From Atriophallophorus winterbourni (Eukaryota > Platyhelminthes > Trematoda > Plagiorchiida > Microphallidae), in contig JACCGJ010018213.1 in NCBI GenBank assembly GCA_013407085.1, positions 1 through 64,000 on the forward strand: a stretch of 64,000 bases of DNA. Direction: 5' to 3'. The position numbers were made by a program, and so were the translations under genes. This document shows, one piece after another, positions 27,949 through 39,164 of this stretch. Each line of letters starts with the position of its first letter. The first letter of the stretch is position 1. Under the pieces are notes generated by a model. The model made no database searches. It was not told the origin of the DNA and saw only the letters and a program-made list of their open reading frames with translations.

Positions 27949-30900
27949 TTAACAGCGAGACTAAACTCACATGAAAAACTTTATCATTCATTTTTCTCTA
28001 TTAGAAGGAAATATCACGGCGTTGTTTAGTGCTTGATCGGTCGATATGAAGCCGTTCTCTAGCTCCTCACCTCTTGAGAACTGCATTTCCGAAAGACTGT
28101 ATATGTTTGAATATATGAAAGCACACTGATGGAGTCAACCTAGATAGACCGCGTTTGAGCTGGACCAGAATAAGGTGGCCCATATCCAGAAAGGAAAGCA
28201 ATGTATATGTTGCAGGTCTGGTTACTGGTGGGTATCATTTTTTCCCCACTTTTTTACCTGCGCAGGAAATAGCCACTGCACAATGCTTCGTTCTTTTGCC
28301 TAATCGAAATTATAATCAACATGATGTATCGCTCACATGCCAGTACTTACACATCACATGCGGTTTCGGACTGTTTGCCGTCATAAGGTAGAGACAGTAA
28401 GATCAGGTTCAGTGAGCCTTGTAAAACGTAAACATTGTCATTGCCATTGAAGTGATGACCGTTTGATTAACTTAATTGTATGTTTTTTTTCGTACATGGA
28501 AGATACAGATGGACCACAACGATCTTTTTGAATTCTCCCTTTCTCGGCCCTGGCTGACATTATGGCCGATGAAATGTAGTTAAGAGCCAAAGTACTATCG
28601 AGAGCTCATCATTATTAAACTGTACTGCCACAGTGTCGAAAAATGTAAGTGTCTCTACCATTGGCGACAGCTTGTTTACGCACTTTTACAACGTAAAAAT
28701 CTGACCATCATTTCACAGGTCAAGTGAGGCGCTTATTTTAAACGCGTGTTGTTCTATGACCTCGTTGACCCAATTTCACTAGTCTACTGCCATTAGAAAC
28801 AGGCATGAACCAGACTTGTTCCACTGCACCAATTCACACGGGTTTACCGCGTTTCTTAAAGAAATTCAAACCGCCGTATGTTTTATTACGGAAATTCAAG
28901 GTTACCAGTGTAAACTGACTTTACACAAAAGGACAAATGTTTTGAAACCTTGCAACTAGTCCCATTTTCTATAGCATTAAGGTACACAGGTTTTAAGCGT
29001 TCGATGTGCTAGTTTTCGTCCAAAAAATAGCCCCACACAATGGTTTTGAAATCATTGAGGCGTGCCGAGTGTACAACGCGGGCTTTTACGGACTGCTAAT
29101 AAATCAAGAACCGCAAAATGTGTTTACATATTTGAGCCCACGACATAATCGTAGTATGTAGTGGTTCTTCACCTTTTCAAGAGTAGCCGGGTGCAAAGTT
29201 GATGCTTCTGAGCTTGCACTAATTTTGATTGCTTTTTCTATTAATTATCCCAGTTACGGTTGTAACAATGTTTGTACTAGATATCGATCCAACGCTGACG
29301 ATGAGGATTGTTACATAATTTTCGAAAAATTTTGCACGTAGATACATCCATAAAACGAATTTCGGTCTTGACCTGATGATTTTGAAGGAATATTTCGAGG
29401 TGTTGCACTGTGACAAACCGAATATTAGTGATATTTTACGCAGCCATCATTAAAAACAGATGAATCGTTATCTTGATTGCTGTTTACGACATTCGAATAT
29501 TTGGTTCATCATTTAGACTGGAGCGAAGTTCTGAGTTATGTAATTGTAATACGGAAAACTTCAACGCGATGATTGACATGATTATTCTTTTGAGAGTTGT
29601 ATTATTGTTACACTAGAAGGCTAAATGATGAAGTGTGACAAAATTTACAATTTTCCTGTGTAAAAAAATTGAATTGAAAATGTTAGACTGACTGTTAGAT
29701 AATGTTTATCGTCGTGGAATTAAATTGACTTTTAATGTAATTGCTTGATCTTCATATGGTCATGATGAAATTACACCTCTAAGTTGCAGTTGATGCAAAC
29801 AAACAAAGCAATGCTAAATTAAGCGTATACGAAGTTGCCAAGGGTGTGATACACCCATTTCGAAATGCGTTGACAATTGAGATTATTTTGATTTTAAACT
29901 TTCGGATTTGAGTGCATATGCGATATAATTTTCACCAAGCATATAGTCGCCTTTCAAGCGATCGGACCGTGTACGAAAATGCACCTACACTATATCTAGG
30001 TGTAAAATGGACACCGACGATAATCGCAGAGACTGTGACAGATGAGCACCGTGTCCACTTGGTGCAGTCGCCATTTTGCTAACGCCAGAAGAGATAAGTA
30101 CGACCTAGTGGTCTGATAAGGAAATATCGAGGCACCAACATTTCATGGTAAGCTGACCTTGATTGGAAGTTTTGCCGTGAGAATGTCGAGTCAAGTTTAC
30201 AGGCGGCGGAATGATTTATTTCGTGTTCAAGTCAATTTATTTCGGTGCTTGTTTAACTACGTATGGGAATTGAATAATAATTACCTGAACCACATACTTT
30301 TCGAATGACAAGTTTGGCCGTCTACATGAATACGTAATAAAGTCCCGAAAATAGGCTTTACTAGTCGATTGTGTTGAACATTGGCTTATGGATGACATCG
30401 ATTCTCAGATCATTTATAACGAATGCACCAGTCAGTTTCTGAAGCTCAGCAATGATTAGCTCCGTTATACTGCCATTTAGACTTCGTTAACGAGAAATGC
30501 TGACGACCACACTGATTTTAAATCCTACATTTTGCGTTTCAGATTTGAACTCGGTTAGAATTCAACTCTTTTAGTTGAACACCTTTTTGTATGCTCAACA
30601 TCAAAATAAACTAGTTTTTAAATGGTCAAACAAATTGTTCCATGAGCATTGGGCTGCCTAACCTGATGCTTTTCGAACCCTAAATTTCATTTAAATGCGA
30701 GGATCTTTTATGTTTTAACGGATTATGTAGAAGTGATGTTAGATTTCTTACTGATTAGCTTATCGTCCTTGAAGTATGAGTCATTGGATGTGTGATCCGT
30801 CTGACGTGAGCTCGGTTACTCTGTTGAAACGTTAGTTCGGTCACGTGTCGCGAATGCATATTGACGCTAGTGCATTCTTATAAAAATATTAACCAGAATT

Positions 30901-31130
30901 CAGGTTGTGGAGGCGTCGAGTACTTCAAGCTGTTGTGTATAACATTGCGGCTCTCTACAATTAGTGTACAATCATTATTGTCTACGCTCAGCGAAATTTG
31001 CGCCTGAAATAATCACAGCCAATTAAATCGTTCTTCACCAATTTGTTACGTTTATCAACCGATGGTATCATTTTGTCTATGACCACTTGCGTGCTGCTGT
31101 GAGCTCAATTACAGCAGTATATGCACGCAA

Positions 31131-31173
<43 letters not shown>

Positions 31174-34100
31174 ATAGAAAAAATGTGACGAAATAAGCAC
31201 AAATTATTAATGCTTACAGGTGTTCTGGTGGTGAACGTTACATGGCGGGGAAGGACATATATTGGATCGTTACTGGACGCAACACAACACGATTTTGCTC
31301 CACCCTGGTAAGTAACACGATCTTTCTAATAATTACCATTCGCTTGTCAATTCGCACCGCACTCTATGTCACTTTCTGTCTTTGCGATCACACATGTAGC
31401 GGAACTAGCGCTGGTTTAGTAACGACTAGGTTTTATATAGCTCAGCCGTCTATCGCTCGCATTCCACACACACAATTAACCCTCATTGTTTTGAGGCAGA
31501 CAGATCATCCTCAGCAAACACCGAAATAACGAAAAAACAGTGAATACACCGGAACTAAGCGAACCAAACGAGTACTGACTATTGATTTACTCACAATTCT
31601 CTCATCGCGGTTTGCAAACAAGTTCGCTGATCAGATCGAAAGCTTGTCGTGTGCGAACCATGAGTGCGTACGAAATGGTCTTTCTCATAAGCCACACAGG
31701 TTAGTCATGCCGTACTACCAAGTTGAAATCACCGTATCCGAACCATCATCGGAAACGGCATGTGCACACAAGATATTGATGTTAAGCAACCGCCGTATTC
31801 ACAAAGGGTTCTGCGTTGAAAAACGATAAAAAAACGAGTGATATTTGAATCAGTTGCTTTTTGGATTGTTACCACTGATTATTTATTTGTGTGCTTATTT
31901 GTTGTTTCGCCGCGGGATTCCGAATCACATGGGGTTCTTGTATTGCACACCATGATTTCGTTTTAGGAACCATATCGAACAGTGGGTTCGGAGTCAAACT
32001 TCGCTAGCTCATCATTTTGTTTCTGTTTTCATCCATTCATCATAACGAAAAATGACATGCGACATTTGTTGAAAGCGAAAGACTAGATATCTCAATTACG
32101 CAGAAAAGCGCCACTCGAAGCTCGGGGTATTTTGTTACACGAAAATGCGATAGTAATTCAGTAATTAATACATAAATCATACGCAATATCATCAATACGC
32201 ACACCTTTGTAGGCCTAGATAACCCGATAGTATCTCGCTGACTGTTCGGTAGAGGACGACCATGGATGCACTTCACAAGCGCATGATGGTATCATGTTCC
32301 GCAGCCTTTCGAATGACTAAACATTCCGATTCGGGAGGGGCAATCTCTCTCACATCGCTCACAGCGATAGACAACACTCGGCCGATCGGCAGCAGTTGCA
32401 CGCCGGCAGCAGCCAAGAACTGTATCTGCTCCTTCCCAGCTTCATCATGACGCTTTACACAGTGCCTCCAAAGTGAGCGGTCAAGAGCAAGTTCTTCCTT
32501 GAACCCTTCTCAATACTAAGGGTCGATGCCTAGAGCTCTCATAACATCTTTCTAACGGAAGTGCGACCTGCCCAAAGGTCGAATTCCTTATTTCCACTCA
32601 CCATAAAACGGAATACAATCATTTTCATTCTGCACATATGTATGATACACGTAATAGGTGTAGCTCAAAAAATGAGCCAGTCAAACGATAACGTATTTCT
32701 TCTAAATGAGCGATCTCGTTAATCATTTTTGGTAAATTTCAAGCTCATACAACAATTACAATAATTATAATGTGACTGTTTGTTGTAATGATTATCTATG
32801 CAACAAAACTTATTATTTACAGCCCACGGACCTACACCCCGGCTGTAAAATCCTCAAATCTACGTACGAGCAATCGAAGCAAACGTCGGTTAGCTTCCAG
32901 CTATCGAAATCAAGCCAACATAACATCGTTCAGTGCTCAATCGGATAATCAGGGAACTTCGATTCCAAGAAATCGTTTCCGCACCAGAATTGTTCCCATT
33001 CGCGGTGACGATACAACAACAACATCAACGACGACCCATGATCAAACATCCGGACACTCCGAACGTAAACGTAGAAGAAGCTCCTCGCCACAGAATGCAG
33101 ATGGACCGGCCACACAAGTAAACTTAAGTGATAGAAATGAGAGTACGAGTCACAATGCATCGGACGAAGACACCGTTTCTAATCACAAAGAGCCTAATGC
33201 TGGAAATGGATCCGATGGTAATGAAGAAACGGCCGATGCTAACACAGTCAGTTCTGAATCGTCCAACATAAATGCTGCCAAGATTTCGATTCGTAATGAA
33301 TCTAACACCGAAGAACTCGTTAATGTTTCGAGTTCGAGCCTGAGTCAGCTAACGGTAGACGAGGAGCTCGATACAACCTTTCCGATCACGTGTGTAGTGG
33401 ATGGGTGTTCAAAAAGATTTACGAATATGACTGCGCTAAGATTTCATCTGACTCACGCGAAACATCGAAGAGCCGAACCGTCTACTTCCACCAACGATTC
33501 GAAAGCGTCCACTTCAGAGGTTCAAGCGAATAACACTGAACCTCCGAGGACATGTTCAGCGAGCCCATCGACTGACTCCGACAAATCCCACAAATTTCCC
33601 ACCACAAGTGATTCCATATATGTGCATCTACCTACCGAGAATCAAATCCAAAACACGACAAACTGTAACCAATTAATCGAAGCAGCAGTCCTACAAACTT
33701 CATCAAACGATCACGGTGATTCACATCGGTTACACCCCAAAGATTTCAGAGCAACTTCAGCAAATGACTCTTTATCCTCTTCTATTTCAGTGCGTACAGT
33801 AACTGCTCACACAGTATCAATACCTTGTGGCGTTCCCGATACTGCTGAAGGTAACGGATACCCAATTATACGACCAACTTTAGCGCATGCCTCGACAATT
33901 AAACAACGTCCCACTGGATCCATATCACGAGTTGACGCTACAAAACCTCGTCTTAACCAAATGAAAGCATCTAATTCATCCCACAGGGGTGATTCAAATC
34001 ACTTTGCATCACCCTCAAGAAATATAGACAATAATAACGCTCGGCATGTTGTAAATCCACTCGGAATACGCACAGATATTTGCAACCCGTTTGGTAATTT

Positions 34101-37100
34101 TAGAAATCCTGCAGCAACGACACCAGTTCCAAATCCAAACAGCACACTGTTGTCTTTGGGCGCAGGGCTGTGGGACTTCGTGAATCCTAACCATAATAAT
34201 CCAGTCCCACACCCACCTATGCAGTCAAGAATCACTCAGGAAAACTCACGACAAACTTCCAATGGCATTCATCTACCTCATTCATTCCCAACACACGTTT
34301 GTGCCTCTCAGCCCACGTGTAACTTTGCGACGTTGTCCTCACGAGCATCCATAGAAGCCAATTCAGCTTCAGGCACATCGAGCGCAGGAAATTATCCGTC
34401 TTTCAATCACGTAGCAGAGCCCAATTTACACTTGTTGCCGGAATTCCTCATGGCGGCTGCTCTAAGTGCAATCAGCAACTCTAACGGAGTCGCAAACAGT
34501 GCCGACCGTGGCGCTTACCCACCCAACTCATCATTAAACAATCCTAGTCCACGTCAACCGCCTCAACCGAATCATTTAATTTCCAGTATGAACAACACAT
34601 TTCAACCACTCAGACCACCCATTCCTAGCGCTCATAGTGGTTCAGGGTTCACGTTACCAAGTTTTGGTTCGTTGCTCAACGGAGCCATCGCAACATCGGC
34701 TTCACAAGATCCACCCAACGCTGGAGCAAACCAGTCCAATCCTTCAAATCGCAATGATCCATTCAAACTCTCTGCAGGTAAGATAAAAATTGAGAATCAA
34801 TTATTTTGACCCGTTGCATCAAAAACGGACAAAATGTTTTCGACGCCCATAAAACTGACTAGAGGTCCAACTGGTCCGTTTTTGCTACATTTTGTAATTA
34901 AAGCTACAATGAAGGCAAGATATTCTGCCGACACACTTATGTGCGAGAGATGTGATCGCCACAATAATCCGAGTGATTTTCGTGTGAAACCTGAATTCGG
35001 ATACATTTTGAAACTAAATCGCCATCATGTCTTTGATGTATGCTGTCTTTAGAGAACAGGGTATGTAACGCAACGATACGCAATGAAGGCATAAGAAGCG
35101 ACATGGTTAAAAACAATTTAGCTTGCACACCCTATCTATTCAAGATTCAAGAATTTATGGTCACAAAAAGCACATCGCTTCACAATTACCATATCATAAT
35201 AAATATGCGTTCAATAAGAGGTATAAAAAAAACAATTATACGATGTCACTGGAGTCAAGTAATATGCTTACCCTGAGTCAATACAAGGGATCGTCAAATC
35301 GTTATGTAACAAATAAGTGTCCAAGGTTCGGGTGAATGTTTGGATACAGGGAGAGGTGATAATTGCTTCGGGAAGGGCATTCCACAGGAAACAGACACGT
35401 ACCGAATAGAAATATCGGCGACAATTAGTACGGGAATGGGGAATTTGTAGTGCCGCTGAGTGGCTACGTGTAACTCCTGATTCACGGTATTTGAACAAAT
35501 GTTTGAGTGGATGATCTGGAGTATTCAATATTTTGTAAGTAATGATAACGTCACTTCGAAGTCTACGTTGAAGGGGAGTGGGTAGCTTTAGCTTTTTCAA
35601 CCTTTCCTCGTATGAAAGGTCTCGAAAACCACGCACGAGTTTAGTTACACGATGATATATCCTGTCAAGCAAGAATATATCTTTTTTCATCCACGGAGTC
35701 CATGCTTGCGATGCATGTTCCGGCTTTTTTCCAAAACTCGGTTTTCTTCATCAATCCTTAAAAAGAATGGCGTCACGGTATGTAGCAGAGAAAGGCTTTG
35801 TAAACTGAACTAACTACTCGGGCCTGCCTTCCTTCTTGAATAGGGTAACAAATTATCTCAGAGATATGGCTCAGAACCGTGACAAGTGGAGGTCGTTGTA
35901 GGTGCATACTTTGAGTGCTTGCTCATGTCTGCTCTCAAGTGAAGTGCAGAGGAAAGTTTATACTATATGGCGATGAAAGGCCCGAGAAACCTGTCGTGTT
36001 GAATGTGCTGTACCTGTTAACAAAGATCGTTTTAATGGATGGGTCGATCGAAGTTGAAGCATATTGGAGTGCCTCTGTTTATATTTGTACAGAGTACAGA
36101 TCCCACCCTCTTTAATATCCAGGATTTTTTGATTCATGATTTTATTGCATTTAGGAAATTGGTAATTCGTAGCGTGACAATCCAATCCTTGAAGACGATC
36201 AAAGTTGTCTAGCTCAAATGAGTGATAAATTACCCTGATTACATTACACATTAAAGGAAACGCACCTTGTAGCCACCATTCAATCACTCAATTCTACAAA
36301 CATGTTCAAACATAGTAATTTCTATCGCATTGTATGTTTATAAGTTTCCGGAAATGTAAACGACAGGAATCAACACACGCATATGGAAAGGTCGTAATAA
36401 AGCGAACACCAGATAGAAAGTCCTATTTGAAACATAAGAACGAAAAGTGAGATGTATTTTGTAGCTTTTAGAACAAACTATTTTCTACACATATGCATGT
36501 ACATGGATCATGCGCCACTGAGAAATGCTCACAAATTACATCTGCTACAACGTTCCTCAATTTTTTTTCTTAAAATGAATGTGAAAGTCCATAGTTTGCA
36601 TTAAAATAGCTGACAACTTCATTAAATTCACAACAATAGTTTGACTTTAAATAACAGAAACGCGAAGTATGGGTCTTAACACACTAAATCTTCATCAAAT
36701 AAGAAGCATAAAAATGACAATCCCATATTAATGCTGTTTATTTGCACTAGAGATATGATATTAGTTTGTGCTGTGCGGCTAACACCGTGCTAAATTGATT
36801 GGCCAGAGGTAGTCAGCTGCATGCTGAAACAGGCTGGAGTCTCACTACCATTTCCGGTTCTTTTTTCTTCCTCATATCTGTCTAGGCCTCAACAACCTGA
36901 CAGTATCTTAGCCCACGTGCAGTCTTTGAACTTTGCCTGGATCAGACTTGTTACAAACTGATAAAGGGATAATTTGCATGAAACTCGGAAAACATATTCC
37001 CTTTGGGAATAAACCACTCGTTGACGGCAAGCGATCAACAATATTTTTTAATTCAAAAGAGATTTTACGATGATACGCCGATTATGGTTAAACCACTAGA

Positions 37101-37796
37101 AATTTTATTCCCATGAGATTTTACCTTTGCGTGCATTTTCGTAAAACATCAGCCTCAATGAACGCGATATTGACATTTTGTGATTACGAATGTGGGCATG
37201 ACGGTGAGTTGTACGCGCATCAATCGTTTCCAAAATGTTTACCGAATCTTCCCGTCAATCACACGCAAAGAAATGTTAGTCTCCATAACAACGCCTTGTT
37301 TCTCACTCGGGACTACAGCCGCTACTTGATACCTCATATATTAATTTATAAATGTTTACTACTTGTGAGTAGAAGAAACGCCCAAAACAGCTTTACCAAA
37401 TAGCTGCTCAGAGGGTAGCGATTCTTATCCGATGCAAAATATCAATGTGGTAAAAGTGAACTCGCAAAACCATGGCGTTGCAGTGATACCTTTATCTGTA
37501 CATATGGACACAACTTTTTAGAAAAAGAAAGCCAAGAAATTAGGTTACACCTTTAGTACGCTAAACTATTGATTGCTCTTTCATATTTCTATTCGGCAAG
37601 TCCTACATTGCAGAATGAGCAAAACTCGTATTGCGCTCGTTTTTCGATCAGGAAAATTTGTGCTTGTATACTTTGTCCGCGGTAATTGCACTTTGGTACA
37701 ACTCATTCTCATATTAATATCGCTATCTTTCCAGCATACTTGATGCACCAAGCCGCCAATGGATCCAATCTATCCTCAGTTTTCGGACAACACTGA
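14238..37796 (+). CDS. sbb: Scribbler/brakeless (ZNF608/ZNF609) family transcriptional co-regulator, five exons
   Basis: Spliced CDS: 14238-14633, 26716-27361, 31220-31307, 32823-34777, 37735-37796. The total is 3147 nt (1048 residues plus stop), and all GT-AG junction phases agree. The family signature spans exons 2 and 3: [19 protein letters not shown], then [20 protein letters not shown] and QHDFAPP (residues ~327-376), which I recognise from ZNF608/609 and Drosophila scribbler. One C2H2 finger, [18 protein letters not shown] (residues 567-591), matches the single family finger. The rest is Ser/Asn/Thr-rich and low complexity with a basic KRRR nuclear-type cluster. Known family members are nuclear co-repressors or Polymerase II-associated regulators in neural and muscle development; that role is inferred here. 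An in-frame TAG at 14220-14222 precedes the ATG, which has G at +4. Weakest points are the tiny last exon and possible missed small exons. Confidence 0.87.
15435..15525 (+). ncRNA. Hammerhead-ribozyme-like relic H2
   Basis: The core reads CTGAAAC (15454-15460) in place of CTGATGA. It is followed by a 4-bp stem II (GTGC/GTAC) around AAATA, then GAAG in place of GAAA, CCAATC and GTGGCATGTG. The loop AAATAG is the one known from the schistosome SM-alpha hammerhead. It aligns with H3 over about 70 nt, through GAAATGCAT. Core changes make cleavage unlikely. Lies in sbb intron 1, sense strand. Confidence 0.55.
15805..15965 (+). ncRNA. Hammerhead-ribozyme-like relic H3
   Basis: CTGCAGA (15894-15900), a 13-nt stem II region with loop AAACA, GAAA at 15914-15917, then TCAATC with the predicted cleavage position after 15923. 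The strand before the core (CCCTA) can pair with TGGGG after the cleavage site. The repeat extends upstream through GAACAGTGGTATACAT, also present in H5. CUGCAGA is a core mutation, so it is probably inactive. Confidence 0.55.
18122..18290. repeat. (TATG)n microsatellite
   Basis: About 160 bp of TATG tetranucleotide with a few substitutions (TGCATG, TTTTTTG). The long overlapping open frames on both strands here are products of the repeat. Confidence 0.95.
21093..21345 (+). repeat. SINE-like family A, copy 2 (old, diverged)
   Basis: Matches copy 1 from the 5' extension (GCGTCACC..TTAATTTAG) through GGATGTGCAATC, CTAGGCCT, GACGGTATCTTA, TCACGTGCAGT to TTGCCTGAATCAG. Many substitutions, and no target duplication is evident. 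Confidence 0.75.
22085..22245 (+). ncRNA. Hammerhead-ribozyme-like relic H4
   Basis: The invariant core strings are intact: CTGATGA at 22175-22181 and GAAA at 22196-22199, with CTGGTC placing the cleavage triplet GTC at 22203-22205. The flanks ACTGTTCCTAC and CTTCGGGTGTGTGG match other copies. The stem II segment (14 nt, as in known hammerheads) has lost pairing apart from the closing G-C. Activity is doubtful. In sbb intron 1, sense. Confidence 0.55.
25210..25465 (-). mobile_element. RTE-like LINE reverse-transcriptase C-terminal fragment
   Basis: The minus strand reads [20 protein letters not shown], then GRITNDVL and GPLDKPHMR. This is the region after the RT domain in the same LINE family as 57051-59690, where LRSTRRILNISWMDKVTNAE is seen. 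Stops are present. Confidence 0.75.
26035..26215 (-). mobile_element. LINE ORF2 C-terminal fragment (second type)
   Basis: Minus-strand translation [20 protein letters not shown] then [14 protein letters not shown] resembles the W..LA.DR..W..AV.D motif that ends many flatworm LINE ORF2 proteins. The match is by pattern only. Confidence 0.5.
26716..27361 (+). CDS. sbb: sbb exon 2
   Basis: The acceptor TTTCAG lies just before ACCGAAGAACG, and the exon enters in phase 0 to match exon 1. It is Ser/Thr/Asn-rich until the conserved block [18 protein letters not shown] at its 3' end. The donor is G followed by GTAAGT, leaving one base of a Gly codon. Confidence 0.87.
27899..27949. repeat. (TA)n(GA)n compound microsatellite
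   Basis: About 30 bp of TA directly followed by about 20 bp of GA. Confidence 0.95.
31084..31133. repeat. Inverted repeat with 11-bp perfect arms
   Basis: CACTTGCGTGC (31084-31094) pairs with GCACGCAAGTG (31123-31133). Inside, TGCTGT pairs with ACAGCA. It abuts the (TA)n run and lies 86 bp upstream of sbb exon 3. Confidence 0.85.
31134..31170. repeat. (TA)n microsatellite
   Basis: Perfect TA run immediately after the inverted repeat. Confidence 0.95.
31220..31307 (+). CDS. sbb: sbb exon 3 (88 nt, conserved NVTW block)
   Basis: A micro-exon bounded by TTACAG and GTAAGT. Read in the phase left by exon 2, it gives [20 protein letters not shown] then ATQHDFAPP, the most conserved block of ZNF608/609. 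It leaves two bases (TG), completed by the first C of exon 4 to a Cys codon. It is the link that makes exons 2 and 4 phase-compatible. Confidence 0.9.
31308..32822 (+). other. sbb intron 3
   Basis: GTAAGT...TTTACAG. Contains the antisense RTE-like tail at 32290-32590 and, next to it at about 32210-32250, a short stretch (TAGGCCTAGATAACCCGATA) resembling the middle of SINE-like family A. Confidence 0.75.
32290..32590 (-). mobile_element. RTE-like LINE 3' fragment with C-terminal zinc finger
   Basis: The minus strand gives [20 protein letters not shown], then with a frame change [20 protein letters not shown] and HSKGC before a stop. Both blocks recur in the copy at 57051-57300. It is degenerate and antisense to sbb. 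Confidence 0.75.
32823..34777 (+). CDS. sbb: sbb exon 4 (large exon with C2H2 finger)
   Basis: A 1955-nt exon after TTTACAG. It contains acidic and Ser-rich segments, RKRRRSS (probable nuclear localisation), the C2H2 finger near 33391-33465 and long Asn/Ser/Pro-rich stretches. It ends TCTGCAG followed by GTAAGA. If the donor is not used, the frame stays open for only nine more codons and stops at 34807-34809, giving a possible short isoform. Confidence 0.87.
35268..35735 (-). mobile_element. CR1-like LINE ORF2 C-terminal fragment
   Basis: An open minus-strand frame of about 150 codons beginning inside [14 protein letters not shown] and running through [36 protein letters not shown], and [16 protein letters not shown] to a stop at 35268. 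This is the region after the RT domain in CR1-like LINEs and corresponds to LEYSVCAWSPWLKKDI in the copy at 47397. It is better preserved than its neighbours. Confidence 0.85.
36768..36952 (+). repeat. SINE-like family A, copy 3 (5'-truncated)
   Basis: Starts at GTGCTGTGCGGCTAACACCG and runs through CTGTCTAGGCCTCAACAACC and GACAGTATCTTAGCCCACGT to TGCCTGGATCAGACTTGTTA. The tail is absent and no target duplication is evident. Confidence 0.85.
37735..37796 (+). CDS. sbb: sbb exon 5 (short terminal exon, tentative)
   Basis: The acceptor CTATCTTTCCAG is followed by CA, which completes the G left by exon 4 to an Ala codon. The frame then reads [20 protein letters not shown] and stops at TGA 37794-37796. 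The phase fit and polypyrimidine tract are good, but a 62-nt coding tail is weak evidence by itself. No AATAAA is seen in the next 300 nt. Confidence 0.5.
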
Positions 37797-39059
37797 CCAC
37801 AATATCGCCACGTGCTCTTCCAGGCAGTCTTTCAAGTAATCAGCCCAATTACGCAATTTCTTTGACACCAAATCCACTCTCCTACATATTGAACAACCTT
37901 TTTACAACTCTCGTTGGTGAACAGGCATCAAATTGGATATGGGTAAAACAACCAATGCAAAACAAGCACACGGGGAATCACCCAACAATTTATTTTTATG
38001 ACTGTGAAACGTCCAACCAAATTCAAACCATATGTAAATACCGCTGTTCATTTCCGCTCTGCATTCTGTACCTAAACCTGTTCACTTATTGATTTAGTCA
38101 CCTAGTTTGAGGTTGTTGTGACGAATATTATTTGCTTTTTATACATTGCTTTGAAGTACAACAAATTCGGTGTCACATTTTTACATGCATTAAGATGGGA
38201 TATTAAGTAGTGTGACAGTCTTTCACCAAGAACACGAGTTATACTGGTTCTTGTCTCCGATCATAAACACTCATACCGGACAGATCAAAGATTGGGCGTC
38301 AGAAAAACAAAGTGTAAACTCATTGCCTTTTTGTTCAGGCATTTTATTTGATGGCTTTGATCGAGAACCCTTATTCTTCTCCTGTTTTAGCATGGGCGAC
38401 CAGCAAGTATCCCACCCAACCTACAATCATGGCAATAACAATATCCATAGTTCATTAGCCGTGACGCGGGATAAACCGGGTCGCCTTATCTAAAAACACA
38501 AGGACGGGTAAACACGACTTGTCAAACTGTTTCTTACTCTTTCAGTACTAGCCTTAGAAAAGATAGAGCTGAACCCTCTGGAGCATCCTCGATTTTGACA
38601 CTCGCGGATCCCTTTTCGAAACCAACACTTCTGCCTCGGAGCCGAGTTCTAAATGCTAGAGCCAAGTAACAGCTATGCAAACAGGATGTATTGGCTGGTA
38701 CTATAACAGGTGGTTTTCACAGTTAATCAGATACTCGTGTACACGATCTGTCTATAATTAGAGAACTGATAGCTACAAAGCTCTCGAAACTACACTTTGC
38801 GTGGCTCAGATTACTCAGTAGCTGCCATTTTAGATTGGTAGGCTTGAGCCACGTGCAGAAACCTTGCTATTTGGCTGGACCCGTTGTACACGCATGTTAT
38901 GAGCGGTTACAGTAGCCATGAACATTGACCTAAATCGTGATAAGATTGGCTTATTTATCGAGGCCAATTAAGACTCGACGAACATCAACGTTGATAGAGC
39001 GAACGCGTTCTGCACTTTCTCGTGACGTATGAAAAACGGATATATTAATCAAAGGTAAA
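37797..39059. other. No gene recognised downstream of sbb
   Basis: May hold the sbb 3' UTR. Short open frames without domains. Confidence 0.4.
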
Positions 39060-39067
39060 CTTGTAAG

Positions 39068-39162
39068 CCACTGTTAAGCGTCTTAAGTGCTTGACCAGGA
39101 ATCACTTTGTGATTCTGTATTTGAACATCGTGGTTCTTTGTAAGAACCCTATTGAACAGTGG
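39068..39162 (+). ncRNA. Candidate multi-hairpin fold upstream of hammerhead-like repeat H5
   Basis: The outer 8-bp stem CCACTGTT (39068-39075) / AACAGTGG (39155-39162) encloses three hairpins. They are AAGC/GCTT (39076-39092), GAATCAC-TTT-GTGATTC (39099-39115) and GGTTCTT-TGT-AAGAACC (39132-39148), the last two with perfect 7-bp stems. The 3' closing strand and the following bases (AACAGTGGCATACA) recur upstream of H3, tying it to repeat family H. Function is unknown; it does not fit a tRNA. Confidence 0.4.
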
Positions 39163-39164
39163 CA

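Larger units (their letters stand above)
27362..31219 (+). other. sbb intron 2
   Basis: GTAAGT...TTACAG. It carries a TA/GA compound microsatellite and, near the 3' end, an inverted repeat plus TA run. No further exon is phase-compatible or recognisable. Confidence 0.75.
34778..37734 (+). other. sbb intron 4
   Basis: GTAAGA...TTTCCAG. Holds an antisense CR1-like fragment and SINE-like copy A3. The remainder shows nothing recognisable. Confidence 0.6.
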
